From contig NZ_ML123046.1 in assembly GCF_003846175.1 (NCBI RefSeq), positions 344,906 to 408,905 on the forward strand: 64,000 nt of DNA, read 5' to 3'. Positions within the stretch are counted from its first letter, which is position 1, and each line of letters opens with the position of its first letter. A program made the position numbers and the translations under genes. The notes below the pieces were generated by a model. The model was not told where the DNA came from. It searched no databases and was given only the letters and a program-made list of their open reading frames with translations. Positions 1-7,514 of this stretch are shown here, in pieces. The DNA comes from Streptomyces sp. ADI95-17 (lineage in GTDB: Bacteria > Actinomycetota > Actinomycetes > Streptomycetales > Streptomycetaceae).

Positions 1-4
1 TCCT

Positions 5-78
5 TGGAGGTGGAGACGGGATTTGAACCCGTGTAGACGGCTTTGCAGGCCGTTGCCTCGCCTCTCGGCCACTCCACC
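5..78 (-). tRNA. tRNA-Cys (GCA)
   Basis: Read on the minus strand, the acceptor stem GGTGGAG/CTCCACC closes a normal cloverleaf with a GCA anticodon in the loop (CTGCAAA) and a TTCAAAT T-loop. The discriminator T at 8 is followed by an encoded CCA (7-5), unlike the other tRNAs in this window. It lies 37 nt after tRNA-Gly on the same strand, so the two are probably cotranscribed. Confidence 0.95.
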
Positions 79-115
79 AGGAGTGAGGGTTCGGGAAGAT
101 CCCCCACTTTCTGCG

Positions 116-188
116 AGCGGACGACCAGGTTCGAACTGGCGACCTCAACCTTGGCAAGGTTGCGCTCTACCAACTGAGCTACGTCCGC
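116..188 (-). tRNA. tRNA-Gly (GCC)
   Basis: Minus-strand cloverleaf with acceptor stem GCGGACG/CGTCCGC, a D-arm with the usual TAGCTCAGTTGGTAGAGC pattern, anticodon GCC within TTGCCAA, and a TTCGAAC T-loop. The discriminator is T at 116 and no CCA is encoded. It is the first gene of a two-tRNA unit with tRNA-Cys and is divergent from the chorismate-binding gene at 334. Confidence 0.95.
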
Positions 189-230
189 TTGTCATTCCCG
201 GTCCGCTTGCGCGTCCCGGCGACGTGTTGA

Positions 231-258
231 ACTCTAGCGGATTCCCGGGCCAGTACAA
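231..258 (-). promoter_or_regulatory. Putative promoter of the tRNA-Gly/tRNA-Cys unit
   Basis: On the minus strand TTGTAC (258-253) and TAGAGT (236-231) are separated by 16 nt, resembling a vegetative sigma-70-type promoter. Transcription would start near 224, about 36 nt before the tRNA-Gly gene. This is inferred from hexamer similarity only. Confidence 0.4.
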
Positions 259-333
259 AAACGCGTTTGTGCAGCGTGCTGAGGTGCGCCTGCCCCGGCG
301 CAGGTCATCGCGCGCCGCCCTAGACTCGACGAC

Positions 334-1386
334 GTGCACGACCTCGCTCCAATAGCCCGCTTCGGCGGCCTCGTCGCGTCCGATCTGCGGGACGTGACCA
401 GTGATCCCGCAGCCCTTGAATCGTCCGGTTTCTGGGCCGTATCCGCCGATTTCGAGGGCCGCCTCGTCTGCGCGCGCTTCGGCTCCGTACGCACCGAAGC
501 GGTGCCCGCCCCCGTGCCCGGTGCCTGGCACGGGCCCGCGGCCGGTGACTGGACCTCGTCCCTGGACCGCGCCGCGTACATCGCGGGCGTACGGCGGATC
601 CGCGAGTACATCGCGGCGGGCGAGGTCTACCAGGCCAACCTCTGCCGGGTGCTGACCGCGCCGCTGCCCGATCCGGACGCCGCCGACGTGGACGCGCTGA
701 CCGCGCTGCTGGCCCGCGGCAACCCCGCCCCGTACGCGGGAACGATCCGGCTGCCCGCCCACGGTGTGGAAATAGCCACCGCGTCCCCCGAACTCTTCCT
801 GAAGCGGGACGGCCGGACCGTCGAATCGGGACCGATCAAGGGCACCGGGCGGACCGAGGGCGATCTGCTGGAGAAGGACCACGCGGAGAACGTGATGATC
901 GTCGACCTGGTCCGCAACGACCTGGGCCGGGTCTGCGCGACCGGATCGGTCACCGTTCCCGACCTCTGCGTGGTCGAGAAGCACCCCGGCCTGGTCCACC
1001 TCGTCTCCACCGTGCGCGGGGAGCTCGCCGAGGGCGCCGGCTGGCCCGGACTCCTCGGCGCCGCGTTCCCGCCCGGCTCCGTCACGGGAGCACCCAAGTC
1101 CAGCGCCCTGCGGATCATCGAGGAGCTGGAGACCGCACCGCGCGGGCCCTACTGCGGGGGCATCGGCTGGGTCGACGCCGACCGCCGTACCGCCTCGCTC
1201 GCCGTCGGCATACGCACCTTCTGGGTCGACCGGACCGGTCCCGCGCCGGTCCTCCGCTTCGGCACCGGGGCCGGCATCACCTGGGGCTCCGATCCGGAAC
1301 GCGAGTGGGACGAGACCGAACTCAAGGCGTCCAGGCTGCTCGCTGTAGCGTCGGGCGATCACGAAACAACCGGAAGGACCGCGTGA
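334..1386 (+). CDS. pabB: Chorismate-binding protein, aminodeoxychorismate synthase component I-like
   Basis: This 350-residue protein has the chorismate-binding fold of the PabB/TrpE/MenF family. The motif PIKGT carries Lys169, the position that is lysine in PabB and alanine (PIAGT) in anthranilate synthase, which favours aminodeoxychorismate synthesis for folate. Other family motifs are VDLVRNDLGR (about 189-198), SVTGAPKSS (about 249-257) and GPYCGGIGW (about 272-280). It is shorter than E. coli PabB (about 450 residues) because the N-terminal part is reduced. The GTG start at 334 keeps the whole domain. The stop overlaps the start of the downstream aminotransferase (TGATG), consistent with the two enzymes acting in sequence. 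The glutaminase partner PabA is not in the window. Confidence 0.82.
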   Translation: MHDLAPIARFGGLVASDLRDVTSDPAALESSGFWAVSADFEGRLVCARFGSVRTEAVPAPVPGAWHGPAAGDWTSSLDRAAYIAGVRRIREYIAAGEVYQANLCRVLTAPLPDPDAADVDALTALLARGNPAPYAGTIRLPAHGVEIATASPELFLKRDGRTVESGPIKGTGRTEGDLLEKDHAENVMIVDLVRNDLGRVCATGSVTVPDLCVVEKHPGLVHLVSTVRGELAEGAGWPGLLGAAFPPGSVTGAPKSSALRIIEELETAPRGPYCGGIGWVDADRRTASLAVGIRTFWVDRTGPAPVLRFGTGAGITWGSDPEREWDETELKASRLLAVASGDHETTGRTA

Positions 1387-2207
1387 TGAGGATTTGGGTC
1401 AACGGCGAACTGCGCGACGCCGAAGACGCCAGGGTGTCCGTGCTCGACCACGGACTCACCGTGGGGGACGGCATCTTCGAGACGGTCAAGACCGTCGACG
1501 GCAGGCCCTTCGCCCTCACCCGCCACCTCGACCGGCTGACCCGCTCGGCCCGCGGCCTCGGACTCCCCGCCCCCGACCTCGACGAGGTCCGCCGCGCCTG
1601 CGCCGACGTGATCGACGCCAACCCGATGGCACTCGGCAGGCTCCGCATCACCTATACCGGAGGGCTCTCCCCGCTCGGTTCCGACCGCGGCGACGCCGGA
1701 CCCGGCCTCGTCGTCGCCCTCGGCGAGGCGGCCCGCCGGCCCGACACCACCGCCGTGATCACCGTCCCCTGGACGCGCAACGAACGCGGCGCGCTCACCG
1801 GTCTCAAGACCACCTCGTACGCCGAGAACGTCGTCGCCCTCGCCCGCGCACACGAGCACGGCGCCTCGGAAGCGCTCTTCGCCAACACCGCGGGGCAGCT
1901 CTGCGAAGGCACCGGGTCCAATGTCTTCGTCGTCCTCGACGGCCGGCTGCACACCCCGCCGGTCGCCTCCGGCTGCCTCGCCGGGATCACCCGCGCGCTG
2001 GCCGTGGAGTGGACGGGTGCGCAGGAGACCGAGCTGCCGTTCGACGTCCTGGAGCGGGCCGAGGAGATCTTCCTCACCTCCACCCTGCGTGATGTGCAGG
2101 CCGTCGACCGGGTGGACGGCCGGGAGCTGACCGGCGGGGTCGGCCCCGTGACCGCCAAGGCGATGCGGATCTTCGACGAGCGGGCCGGAAACGACCTCGA
2201 CCCGTAG
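1386..2207 (+). CDS. pabC: Class IV aminotransferase, probable 4-amino-4-deoxychorismate lyase
   Basis: A 273-residue PLP fold-type IV enzyme (PabC/branched-chain aminotransferase family). The lysine in LKTTSYAEN (Lys141) is the expected Schiff-base residue. EGTGSNVF and GCLAGITR are the phosphate-cup and substrate-loop motifs. The ATG start at 1386 overlaps the pabB stop as TGATG, so translation is probably coupled. With pabB upstream, the natural reading is conversion of aminodeoxychorismate to p-aminobenzoate and pyruvate. A D-amino-acid transaminase role cannot be excluded, because the families are hard to separate from sequence. Confidence 0.8.
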   Translation: MRIWVNGELRDAEDARVSVLDHGLTVGDGIFETVKTVDGRPFALTRHLDRLTRSARGLGLPAPDLDEVRRACADVIDANPMALGRLRITYTGGLSPLGSDRGDAGPGLVVALGEAARRPDTTAVITVPWTRNERGALTGLKTTSYAENVVALARAHEHGASEALFANTAGQLCEGTGSNVFVVLDGRLHTPPVASGCLAGITRALAVEWTGAQETELPFDVLERAEEIFLTSTLRDVQAVDRVDGRELTGGVGPVTAKAMRIFDERAGNDLDP

Positions 2208-2271
2208 AGCCGGGCATGTCCGTACCGGAAATCGGGTGACGAGCCGGGCTCCAGTGGATAGAACATCTCCG

Positions 2272-3108
2272 ATGACCACCACCCTCCGGCCGACCGGGCC
2301 GATCCAGCAAGGCGCCGACGGTGCGCAGTTCCGCACGTACGACGTGTGCGACAACGGACGGCCCGTCGGCGCCGTAGAGATCGGCACCGATCCCGGATTC
2401 GGTACGAAGGCGGGCGTGCTGCGCTCCCTGCGCATCGACGAGTCCCGCCGCAGGCGCGGTCGAGGCACCATCGCGGCGCTGGCGGCCGAAGAGGTGCTGC
2501 GCGGCTGGGGCTGCACCCGGATGACCGTGCTGGTGCCGGCGGACGATCCGGCGGGGCACGCGCTCGCCACCACGCTGGGGTACACCGAGCGCAGCAGGAA
2601 CATGGTCAAGCAGCTGGAACCGACCCCGCCCGCCCTGCCCGGCGGCGTCACCGCCCGGCCGATGACGGAGGAAGAGTTCGCGCACTGGGAGCGCGACGCG
2701 ATCACCGAGTACGCGCAGACCTGGATCGAACGCGGCGTCCCCGCGGATCAGGCCATGCGGAAGGCCGAGACCAGCCACGCCCAGAACCTGCCGAACGGCC
2801 TCGCAACCGAGGGAGCGCATCTGCATGTCCTCATGCACGAGGGCGAGGCCGTGGGACTGGTCTGGGTGGCACGGTACGAAATGCATCCGGGGATGCTGGT
2901 GGGCTACGTCTTCGACGTAGAGGTGCGTGCGGAGTTCCGGGGGCGGGGGTTCGGCCGGGCGCTGATGCTCCAGGCGGAGCGCATCGCGCTCGACGCGGGC
3001 GACGACCGGCTGGGACTGCACGTCCTCGCGTCCAACACGCCTGCCCTGCGGCTGTACGAGTCGCTCGGCTACCGGACGACTCGGTACAGCCTGGCCAAGA
3101 ACCTCTGA
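2272..3108 (+). CDS. Tandem GNAT-type N-acetyltransferase
   Basis: About 278 residues that appear to contain two GNAT modules. The first half has a degenerate acetyl-CoA loop (RRRRGRGTIAALA) and the second an intact R/Q-x-x-G-x-G/A loop (FRGRGFGRALM) followed by the usual C-terminal LASNTPALRLYESLGY. The second module is therefore likely to be the catalytic one. The substrate is unknown. The ATG at 2272 is chosen because homology begins there; an in-frame GTG at 2236 would add 12 unconvincing residues, and neither has a strong Shine-Dalgarno sequence. The gene stands alone between pabC and a convergent DsbA-like gene. Confidence 0.75.
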   Translation: MTTTLRPTGPIQQGADGAQFRTYDVCDNGRPVGAVEIGTDPGFGTKAGVLRSLRIDESRRRRGRGTIAALAAEEVLRGWGCTRMTVLVPADDPAGHALATTLGYTERSRNMVKQLEPTPPALPGGVTARPMTEEEFAHWERDAITEYAQTWIERGVPADQAMRKAETSHAQNLPNGLATEGAHLHVLMHEGEAVGLVWVARYEMHPGMLVGYVFDVEVRAEFRGRGFGRALMLQAERIALDAGDDRLGLHVLASNTPALRLYESLGYRTTRYSLAKNL

Positions 3109-3120
3109 GGACCGGGCCGC

Positions 3121-3636
3121 TCAGCCGCGCTCGGCGAGCAGCCGGTCGGCGATCTCCTCGATCCGCTCGCGCAGCCCGTCCTGGCTCTTGCCACCGTCCA
3201 GCCGCTCGTCGCCGATCACATACGTCGGGGTGCCGGTGACGCCGATCGCCTTGCCCTCGGCCTGGTCGGCGTCGACGATCAGCATGTGACGTCCGTCGAT
3301 GAGCGCGGTGTCCATCTCCTCGGTGTCCAGGCCGAGTTCCCGTGCCACCTCGACGAGCAGCGGCTCACCGGTGCGGGCGAGATCGCCGGTACGGGCGAGC
3401 ACCGCCTCGATGTACGGCCAGCCCTTCCCCTGGTCCGCAGCCTCCTCGGCGGCCTGCGCGGCGGCGTAGGCGTGCTTGTGCTTCTCCAGCGGGAAGTGCC
3501 GCAGCCGCACGTCCAGCCGGTCGCCGTACTTGGCCCGCAGGGCGTGCACATCGGTGAGGGCCTGGTGACAGTCGGGGCACTGGAGCTCGCACCAGACGTC
3601 GAGGACGACGGGGGCCGCAGGGGTGGAATCGCTCAT
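3121..3636 (-). CDS. DsbA-family thiol oxidoreductase-like protein
   Basis: A 171-residue thioredoxin-fold protein with an inserted helical domain, as in the DsbA/FrnE family. The redox motif is CPDC (Cys20 and Cys23), with an extra Cys16 just before it. The cis-proline loop is GVTGTPTYVI near the C-terminus. There is no signal peptide or membrane segment, so a cytoplasmic enzyme of the FrnE type is more likely than an exported disulfide-forming protein. The ATG at 3636 is chosen because the thioredoxin fold begins right after it; longer in-frame extensions have no homologous features. It converges with the GNAT gene with 12 nt between the stop codons. Confidence 0.8.
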   Translation of the reverse strand: MSDSTPAAPVVLDVWCELQCPDCHQALTDVHALRAKYGDRLDVRLRHFPLEKHKHAYAAAQAAEEAADQGKGWPYIEAVLARTGDLARTGEPLLVEVARELGLDTEEMDTALIDGRHMLIVDADQAEGKAIGVTGTPTYVIGDERLDGGKSQDGLRERIEEIADRLLAERG

Positions 3637-3838
3637 GCGGCCAGTCTCCCAGGGCGTGCGCGAGCCTCCCAATCGGCACCCGGTCCGCCGGGTCTCCGTA
3701 CGGCCGGCCCGGCACCGATCGGCACCTGGGGAGGATCCCGGCCCTGAAATGTCCCTGATGCGGTCCCGGATCGTGGCCACTGGGCCGGTCACCGGTGCAG
3801 GATGGAAGGGACGTTTCCCCGTGCGCCAGGAGGCACCG

Positions 3839-4294
3839 ATGCTTGCCGAGACCATCTGCTCCGCGGTGTCCGCGGCGGGCCTGGGCATCGCCGCCGTCAC
3901 CGCCTGGCGAAAGCGGTTCCTCGCCGCGACCCGCATCGCCGCCTACTCCCTCGTCCCGATCGCGCTGGTCCTGACCGGGATCGTGGACTGGGTAGCCGGG
4001 ATCGCCTTCAAGCCGAGTGTCTGGCTCGGTTTCGGGCTGCTCGCGGTGGCCTGGCTGTTGTTCATGACGACCCGGACGATCGAGCGCCGCGGCGGCGGCA
4101 CCCGCAAGGAGCGCCGGGCCGCCGCGCGGGCAGCGCAGGGCGAAGCGGTCGCCCCCGCGGCCTCGGCGCCGTCCCTGGGGGCAGGGCACCAGGGGACCGG
4201 GGCGCAGCCGAAGGCGAAGTCCCGGCAACAGTCCGCCGCGCCGGGTGAGGACTTCAGCGACATCGAGGCCATTCTGAAGAAGCACGGAATCTGA
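3839..4294 (+). CDS. Small conserved membrane protein of unknown function
   Basis: A 151-residue protein with three hydrophobic stretches (about 4-22, 32-52 and 56-76) followed by a basic and Ala/Gln-rich cytoplasmic-looking tail ending in the acidic segment EDFSDIEAILKKHGI. The ATG at 3839 is preceded by AGGAG 7 nt upstream. No catalytic motif is visible and I do not recognise a named family. The gene is single, divergent from the DsbA-like gene and followed by a hairpin terminator. Confidence 0.7.
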   Translation: MLAETICSAVSAAGLGIAAVTAWRKRFLAATRIAAYSLVPIALVLTGIVDWVAGIAFKPSVWLGFGLLAVAWLLFMTTRTIERRGGGTRKERRAAARAAQGEAVAPAASAPSLGAGHQGTGAQPKAKSRQQSAAPGEDFSDIEAILKKHGI

Positions 4295-4323
4295 TCCCTG
4301 CCACTGACTCCGCTCCTGACTCC

Positions 4324-4347
4324 GCCCCGGCTCCGGAGGGCCGGGGC
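4324..4347 (+). terminator. Hairpin terminator after the small membrane protein gene
   Basis: GCCCCGGC (4324-4331) and GCCGGGGC (4340-4347) form a perfect 8-bp stem around an 8-nt loop, 30 nt after the stop codon. There is no T-run, which is usual in streptomycetes. Confidence 0.5.
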
Positions 4348-4363
4348 AGTCGATCCACGGATG

Positions 4364-4377
4364 ATGAATCGATTCAT
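4364..4377. promoter_or_regulatory. Candidate LacI-family operator (14-bp perfect palindrome)
   Basis: ATGAATCGATTCAT is a perfect palindrome with a central CG step, the form typical of LacI/GalR-family operators. It ends 9 bp before the -35 hexamer of the promoter in front of the LacI-family gene, so autoregulation is the simple inference. Confidence 0.6.
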
Positions 4378-4386
4378 GGTCGATTG

Positions 4387-4415
4387 TTGACGGTGTACAG
4401 ACGCAGAGCTAGCTT
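4387..4415 (+). promoter_or_regulatory. Putative vegetative promoter of the LacI-family gene
   Basis: TTGACG (4387-4392) and TAGCTT (4410-4415) are separated by 17 nt, a good match to a Streptomyces HrdB-type promoter. The leader to the GTG start would be about 150 nt. A second TACGAT motif at 4514-4519 could be an alternative -10. Confidence 0.55.
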
Positions 4416-4570
4416 GTGGTGATCGGATTGAGACAATTCACTCCGTGGGAGAGGGGCGGCTCGGGGAGCCGGGCCCTCCGGTACGGGGCCGGCCCGTCCC
4501 GCAACGCCGTCCGTACGATGGGGACACGCCGCGGACCGGTGCGGCCGAAGGCATCAGTGGGGCAGGGCAA

Positions 4571-5590
4571 GTGGCGCGTGTGGCAGGGATCAAGGATGTG
4601 GCCCGGCAGGCCGGAGTCTCCGTGGGCACCGTGTCCAACGTGATCAACCGGCCCGAGGCGGTGCTGCCGGAGACCCGCGCCCGGGTGCTCGCCGCCATCG
4701 AGGAACTCGGGTACGTACGCAGCGAGTCGGCGCGCCAGCTCAGGGCGGGCCGCAGCCGGATCATGGCCCTGCTCGTCCTCGACATGGGCAACCCGTTCTT
4801 CGTGGACGTGGCCCGCGGCGCCGAGCGCGCCGCCCGGGCGGCCGGTCTCGGTGTCATGGTCTGCAACAGCGACCAGAGCCCGGCGGAGGAGGCCGAGTAC
4901 CTCGGGCTCTTCGCCGAACAGCGGGTCTGCGGCGTGCTGGTCACCCCGGCCGACGCGAGCGGCCGGAACCTGGAGGCGTTCGCCCGGCACCGGATCCCCT
5001 ATGTGCTGGTGGACCGGGTCGCGCCGGGCACGGGGACCTGCGCGGTCTCCGTCGACGACGTCCGCGGCGGCGCCCTCGCCGTCGGCCATCTGCTCTCGGC
5101 CGGCCACCGCTCGGTGGCGTACGTCAGCGGCCCTGGCGACCTCCATCAGATCCGGGACCGGCGCGAAGGCGCCCTGGCGGCTCTCGCGGACGCCGGACTG
5201 CCGCCCGAGGCGCTCGTCGAGATCCCCTCCGAGCGGCTGGACGTGGCGGCGGGCCGCGATGCCGGGGCCCGGCTGCTCGGCCTGGTGCCCCGGCCGACCG
5301 CGGTCTTCTGCGCCAACGACCTGCTCGCCCTGGGCGTGCTCCAGGCGCTGTACGCGGCGGGCGTCCGGGTGCCCCAGGACATCGCCATCGTCGGCTACGA
5401 CGACATCGAGTTCGCCGCCGCCGCCGCGGTACCGCTCACCTCGGTCCGCCAGCCCGCGGTGGTCATGGGCCGGCTGGCCGCGGAGCTCCTGCTGGAGGAG
5501 TCGGACGACGAGGACGGCACGCACGAGCACCGCAGTGTGGTGCTCCAGCCGGAGCTCGTGGTGCGGGCGTCCAGCTCGACACCGCGCTGA
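4571..5590 (+). CDS. LacI-family transcriptional regulator
   Basis: A 339-residue LacI/GalR-type repressor. The N-terminal helix-turn-helix (about residues 6-27) reads IKDVARQAGVSVGTVSNVIN, followed by the hinge helix around SARQLRAGRSR and a periplasmic-binding-protein-like effector domain ending with LTSVRQP and a REL-type C-terminus. The GTG at 4571 is chosen because the HTH begins immediately after it; longer in-frame starts only add Gly/Pro-rich sequence. No transporter or sugar gene adjoins it, so the effector cannot be guessed. A perfect palindrome upstream (4364-4377) suggests autoregulation. Confidence 0.88.
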   Translation: MARVAGIKDVARQAGVSVGTVSNVINRPEAVLPETRARVLAAIEELGYVRSESARQLRAGRSRIMALLVLDMGNPFFVDVARGAERAARAAGLGVMVCNSDQSPAEEAEYLGLFAEQRVCGVLVTPADASGRNLEAFARHRIPYVLVDRVAPGTGTCAVSVDDVRGGALAVGHLLSAGHRSVAYVSGPGDLHQIRDRREGALAALADAGLPPEALVEIPSERLDVAAGRDAGARLLGLVPRPTAVFCANDLLALGVLQALYAAGVRVPQDIAIVGYDDIEFAAAAAVPLTSVRQPAVVMGRLAAELLLEESDDEDGTHEHRSVVLQPELVVRASSSTPR

Positions 5591-5852
5591 GACGGCGGAG
5601 CGGAAGCGACCGGGCCGCGCCCACGGCAGCTCGAATTCGCCGTGTGCCAGGCGGTGTTGACCGGCGGTGACAGTGTCCTGGCGTTCCGCTCGGGGGAGTT
5701 GGGCGCACGGCGCTCCGGGCGCGGCACCGAATGTGTGGCGGGCGATCGGACGCCGGAGCGAATCCGGGCCGGTGCCGGGGTGGGTGAACTCCCGGTGCAA
5801 AAAGGCGTGTTGATCGCCAACGGGGGGTGGTCTGAGTCATGATCGTCCTGAG

Positions 5853-6008
5853 ATGGTCGACACCACCCGGGGCGATGTCCCCGCAAGCCCTGACGAAGAG
5901 CCGCGCGGCTGCCTCTTCGCGCTCTCCCAGCCCCCTTTGATGATCTTCCTCGCGGTGGTCGGCAGCCTGTTGCTGATGGCCGCGTTGCACGATCTCTTCA
6001 TGCTGTGA
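5853..6008 (+). CDS. Conserved 51-residue single-span membrane protein
   Basis: An ATG at 5853 opens a 51-residue frame. The N-terminal half is acidic and polar (MVDTTRGDVPASPDEEPRG). The second half is one strong hydrophobic segment (about 25-45, containing PPLMIFLAVVGSLLLMAAL). The stop lies 4 nt from the convergent CGNR gene. Proline, cysteine and GC3 usage look coding. No function is recognisable; the start has only a weak ribosome-binding site (CTGAG). Confidence 0.6.
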   Translation: MVDTTRGDVPASPDEEPRGCLFALSQPPLMIFLAVVGSLLLMAALHDLFML

Positions 6009-6012
6009 ACGG

Positions 6013-6600
6013 TCAGCCGGCCGCTTCCTTGCGGCGTGCCCGGTACGCGGCCACATGCAGACGGTTGCCGCAGGTGCGGCTGGAGCAGTAGCGGCGGGAG
6101 CGGTTGCGGGACAGGTCCACGAAGGCGTGCCGGCAGTCCGGTGCCTCGCACCTCCGCAGCCGTTCCTGCTCGCCGGCCACCACGATGAAGGCCAGCGCCA
6201 TGCCGCAGTCGGCGGCGAGGTGGTCGGCGATCGACGCGTCCGGGGCGAAGTAGTGCACATGCCAGTCGTAGCCGTCGTGATTGCTGAGCTGGGGTGTGGT
6301 GCCGGCGGCGGCGACGAGCGCGTTGACGAGCGAGGCGGCGGTCCGGGCGTCGTCCGTCGCGAAGATCTCGGCGAAGCGCGTCCGTACGTCCCGGACCGCC
6401 CGCAGGTCCTTGTCGTGGAGCTCGTCCACGCCGCTGATCCGATGGCGCCGCGCGAAGTCGTAGAGCGCTTCGATGTCGGCGAGGCCGTCGCTCCGCCCGC
6501 TCTCCGGCTGTCCGCCCTCCGGCGGCTCGCTCTCCGGTGCGGTGTTCACCAGTTCGACCACCGTGTCGAGGGCGATCCGGGTGTCGTGGGGGATCAGCAC
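6013..6600 (-). CDS. ABATE/CGNR zinc-finger domain protein, probable transcriptional regulator
   Basis: A 195-residue protein with an N-terminal helical ABATE domain and a C-terminal CGNR zinc finger. The finger contains CEAPDC, YCSS and TCGNR with ligand-type cysteines in RRCEAPDC and RRYCSSRTCGNR, followed by a basic tail (AAYRARRKEA). This architecture is common among actinobacterial regulators and is thought to bind DNA; its effector is unknown. The GTG start at 6600 has GGGAG 8 nt upstream. An acidic Pro/Glu-rich linker lies near residues 20-40. Confidence 0.82.
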   Translation of the reverse strand: MLIPHDTRIALDTVVELVNTAPESEPPEGGQPESGRSDGLADIEALYDFARRHRISGVDELHDKDLRAVRDVRTRFAEIFATDDARTAASLVNALVAAAGTTPQLSNHDGYDWHVHYFAPDASIADHLAADCGMALAFIVVAGEQERLRRCEAPDCRHAFVDLSRNRSRRYCSSRTCGNRLHVAAYRARRKEAAG

Positions 6601-6794
6601 GCTTCAGCTCCCTGCCTCCGGCGGGCGGGTGTCCGCCGATGCGGGCTGACTCTACTGGCTCGGCCGTGCCGCACAGCGGCCCGAGACGGCCCGTGGAGCG
6701 TGCGGAGAGCGGATACCGGCCACGGGCGGGCATCCATGTCCGGTAGGCGTCCCCCGGGGCGCGAGGCGGGCGTCACGAGCCCCCCGGGCGCACG

Positions 6795-6836
6795 CCGACG
6801 CCGTCACCACGGTGGATTCCGTGATGACGGCGCCGG
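6795..6836 (-). terminator. Distal 18-bp stem-loop downstream of ssgB
   Basis: Arms 6795-6812 and 6819-6836 with a 6-nt loop. The two imperfect positions are A-C mismatches in a plus-strand RNA but G-U wobbles in a minus-strand RNA, so the full 18-bp stem exists only in transcripts running out of ssgB. It is probably a back-up terminator. Confidence 0.5.
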
Positions 6837-6861
6837 TGTCAGCCTTATGAGGTTTTCCGCG

Positions 6862-6892
6862 CGGCGCCGTCTCCCCGAGTCGGACGGCGCCG
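6862..6892 (-). terminator. Proximal hairpin terminator of ssgB
   Basis: CGGCGCCGTC (6862-6871) and GACGGCGCCG (6883-6892) form a perfect 10-bp stem 18 nt beyond the ssgB stop codon. There is no T-run. Confidence 0.55.
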
Positions 6893-6910
6893 TGCAGCTC
6901 TCGGCCTGGC

Positions 6911-7324
6911 TCAGCTCTCGGCCAGGATGTGTGAGAGCTCCGTATCGAGGTCGAAGTGACGATGCTCGGTGCCTGGCGGAACCGCGGCGTCGGTCCGCTT
7001 CAGGAACGACTCCAGGGCCCTCGCCGGGGCTTCGAGCAGGGCTTCGCCCTCTGGGGAGCTCAGCGCGATGCAGACGACGCCCTGGCCGTGACTACGGGAT
7101 GGCCAGACGCGGACGTCTCCGGTGCCGGTGGGCCGGTGCAGCCCCTCGGCAAGGAGGTCGCGGGCGAATACCCATTCGACCGTCTCCTCCGCTCCGGTAT
7201 GGAAGGTGGCGTGCACGGCATACGGATCGGCCGTGTCATACCGCAGGCCCGCGGGTACAGGCAGTGAGGACTCGCTCGACACAACGAGGCGCAGGTGCAG
7301 CTCGCAGCTGACCGTGGTGTTCAT
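6911..7324 (-). CDS. ssgB: Sporulation-specific cell division activator SsgB
   Basis: The 137-residue product starts MNTTVSCELHLRLVV and is recognisable throughout as SsgB, the near-invariant member of the SsgA-like protein family. In Streptomyces SsgB localises with SsgA to future septum sites in aerial hyphae and recruits FtsZ, so it acts at the membrane-associated divisome during sporulation. It contains the conserved VPAGLRYDTADPYAV and VEWVFARDLL segments. The ATG at 7324 gives the exact family length. The 5' region (7325-7514) is shared with a divergent membrane-protein gene and holds an inverted repeat and a BldD-like site. Confidence 0.97.
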   Translation of the reverse strand: MNTTVSCELHLRLVVSSESSLPVPAGLRYDTADPYAVHATFHTGAEETVEWVFARDLLAEGLHRPTGTGDVRVWPSRSHGQGVVCIALSSPEGEALLEAPARALESFLKRTDAAVPPGTEHRHFDLDTELSHILAES

Positions 7325-7385
7325 AAGCGCCAGGGCCTTTCGCTCAGTGTGCGCTCGGGGATTCGCACGTCGGCGAAATCGACAT

Positions 7386-7400
7386 GCCACCTACGGTGGC
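7386..7400. repeat. Inverted repeat upstream of ssgB
   Basis: GCCACC and GGTGGC flank a 3-nt spacer, forming a 15-bp dyad 62 bp before the ssgB start. It could be an operator for ssgB or a leader hairpin. No known consensus was matched. Confidence 0.4.
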
Positions 7401-7456
7401 GTTGTAAACCCCTCTGACCTTTTTGTGTTCCTTCAGGTAGCTCGTACGGCGGTGTG

Positions 7457-7469
7457 TAACTTTCGGTTA
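7457..7469. promoter_or_regulatory. BldD-like box between ssgB and the divergent membrane gene
   Basis: TAACTTTCGGTTA keeps both outer half-sites (TnAC and GTnA) of the BldD consensus TnACnCWGnGTnA and matches 7 of its 9 fixed positions. ssgB is, to my knowledge, among reported BldD targets, which makes the site plausible; binding is an inference. Confidence 0.4.
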
Positions 7470-7514
7470 TGCGGCCATTCCGGTGATGAAGGCCGTTCCG
7501 GTAGGTTGGCTCTC

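Larger units (their letters stand above)
6601..6910. other. 310-nt intergenic region between the CGNR gene and ssgB
   Basis: No convincing gene is present. The left part is the upstream region of the CGNR gene (minus strand). The right part holds two strong inverted repeats downstream of ssgB (6795-6836 and 6862-6892), described separately. Confidence 0.6.

Noticed and set aside
23-355. A 110-codon plus-strand frame at the left edge
   Set aside because: It runs antisense through both tRNA genes and has no ribosome-binding site or conserved features.
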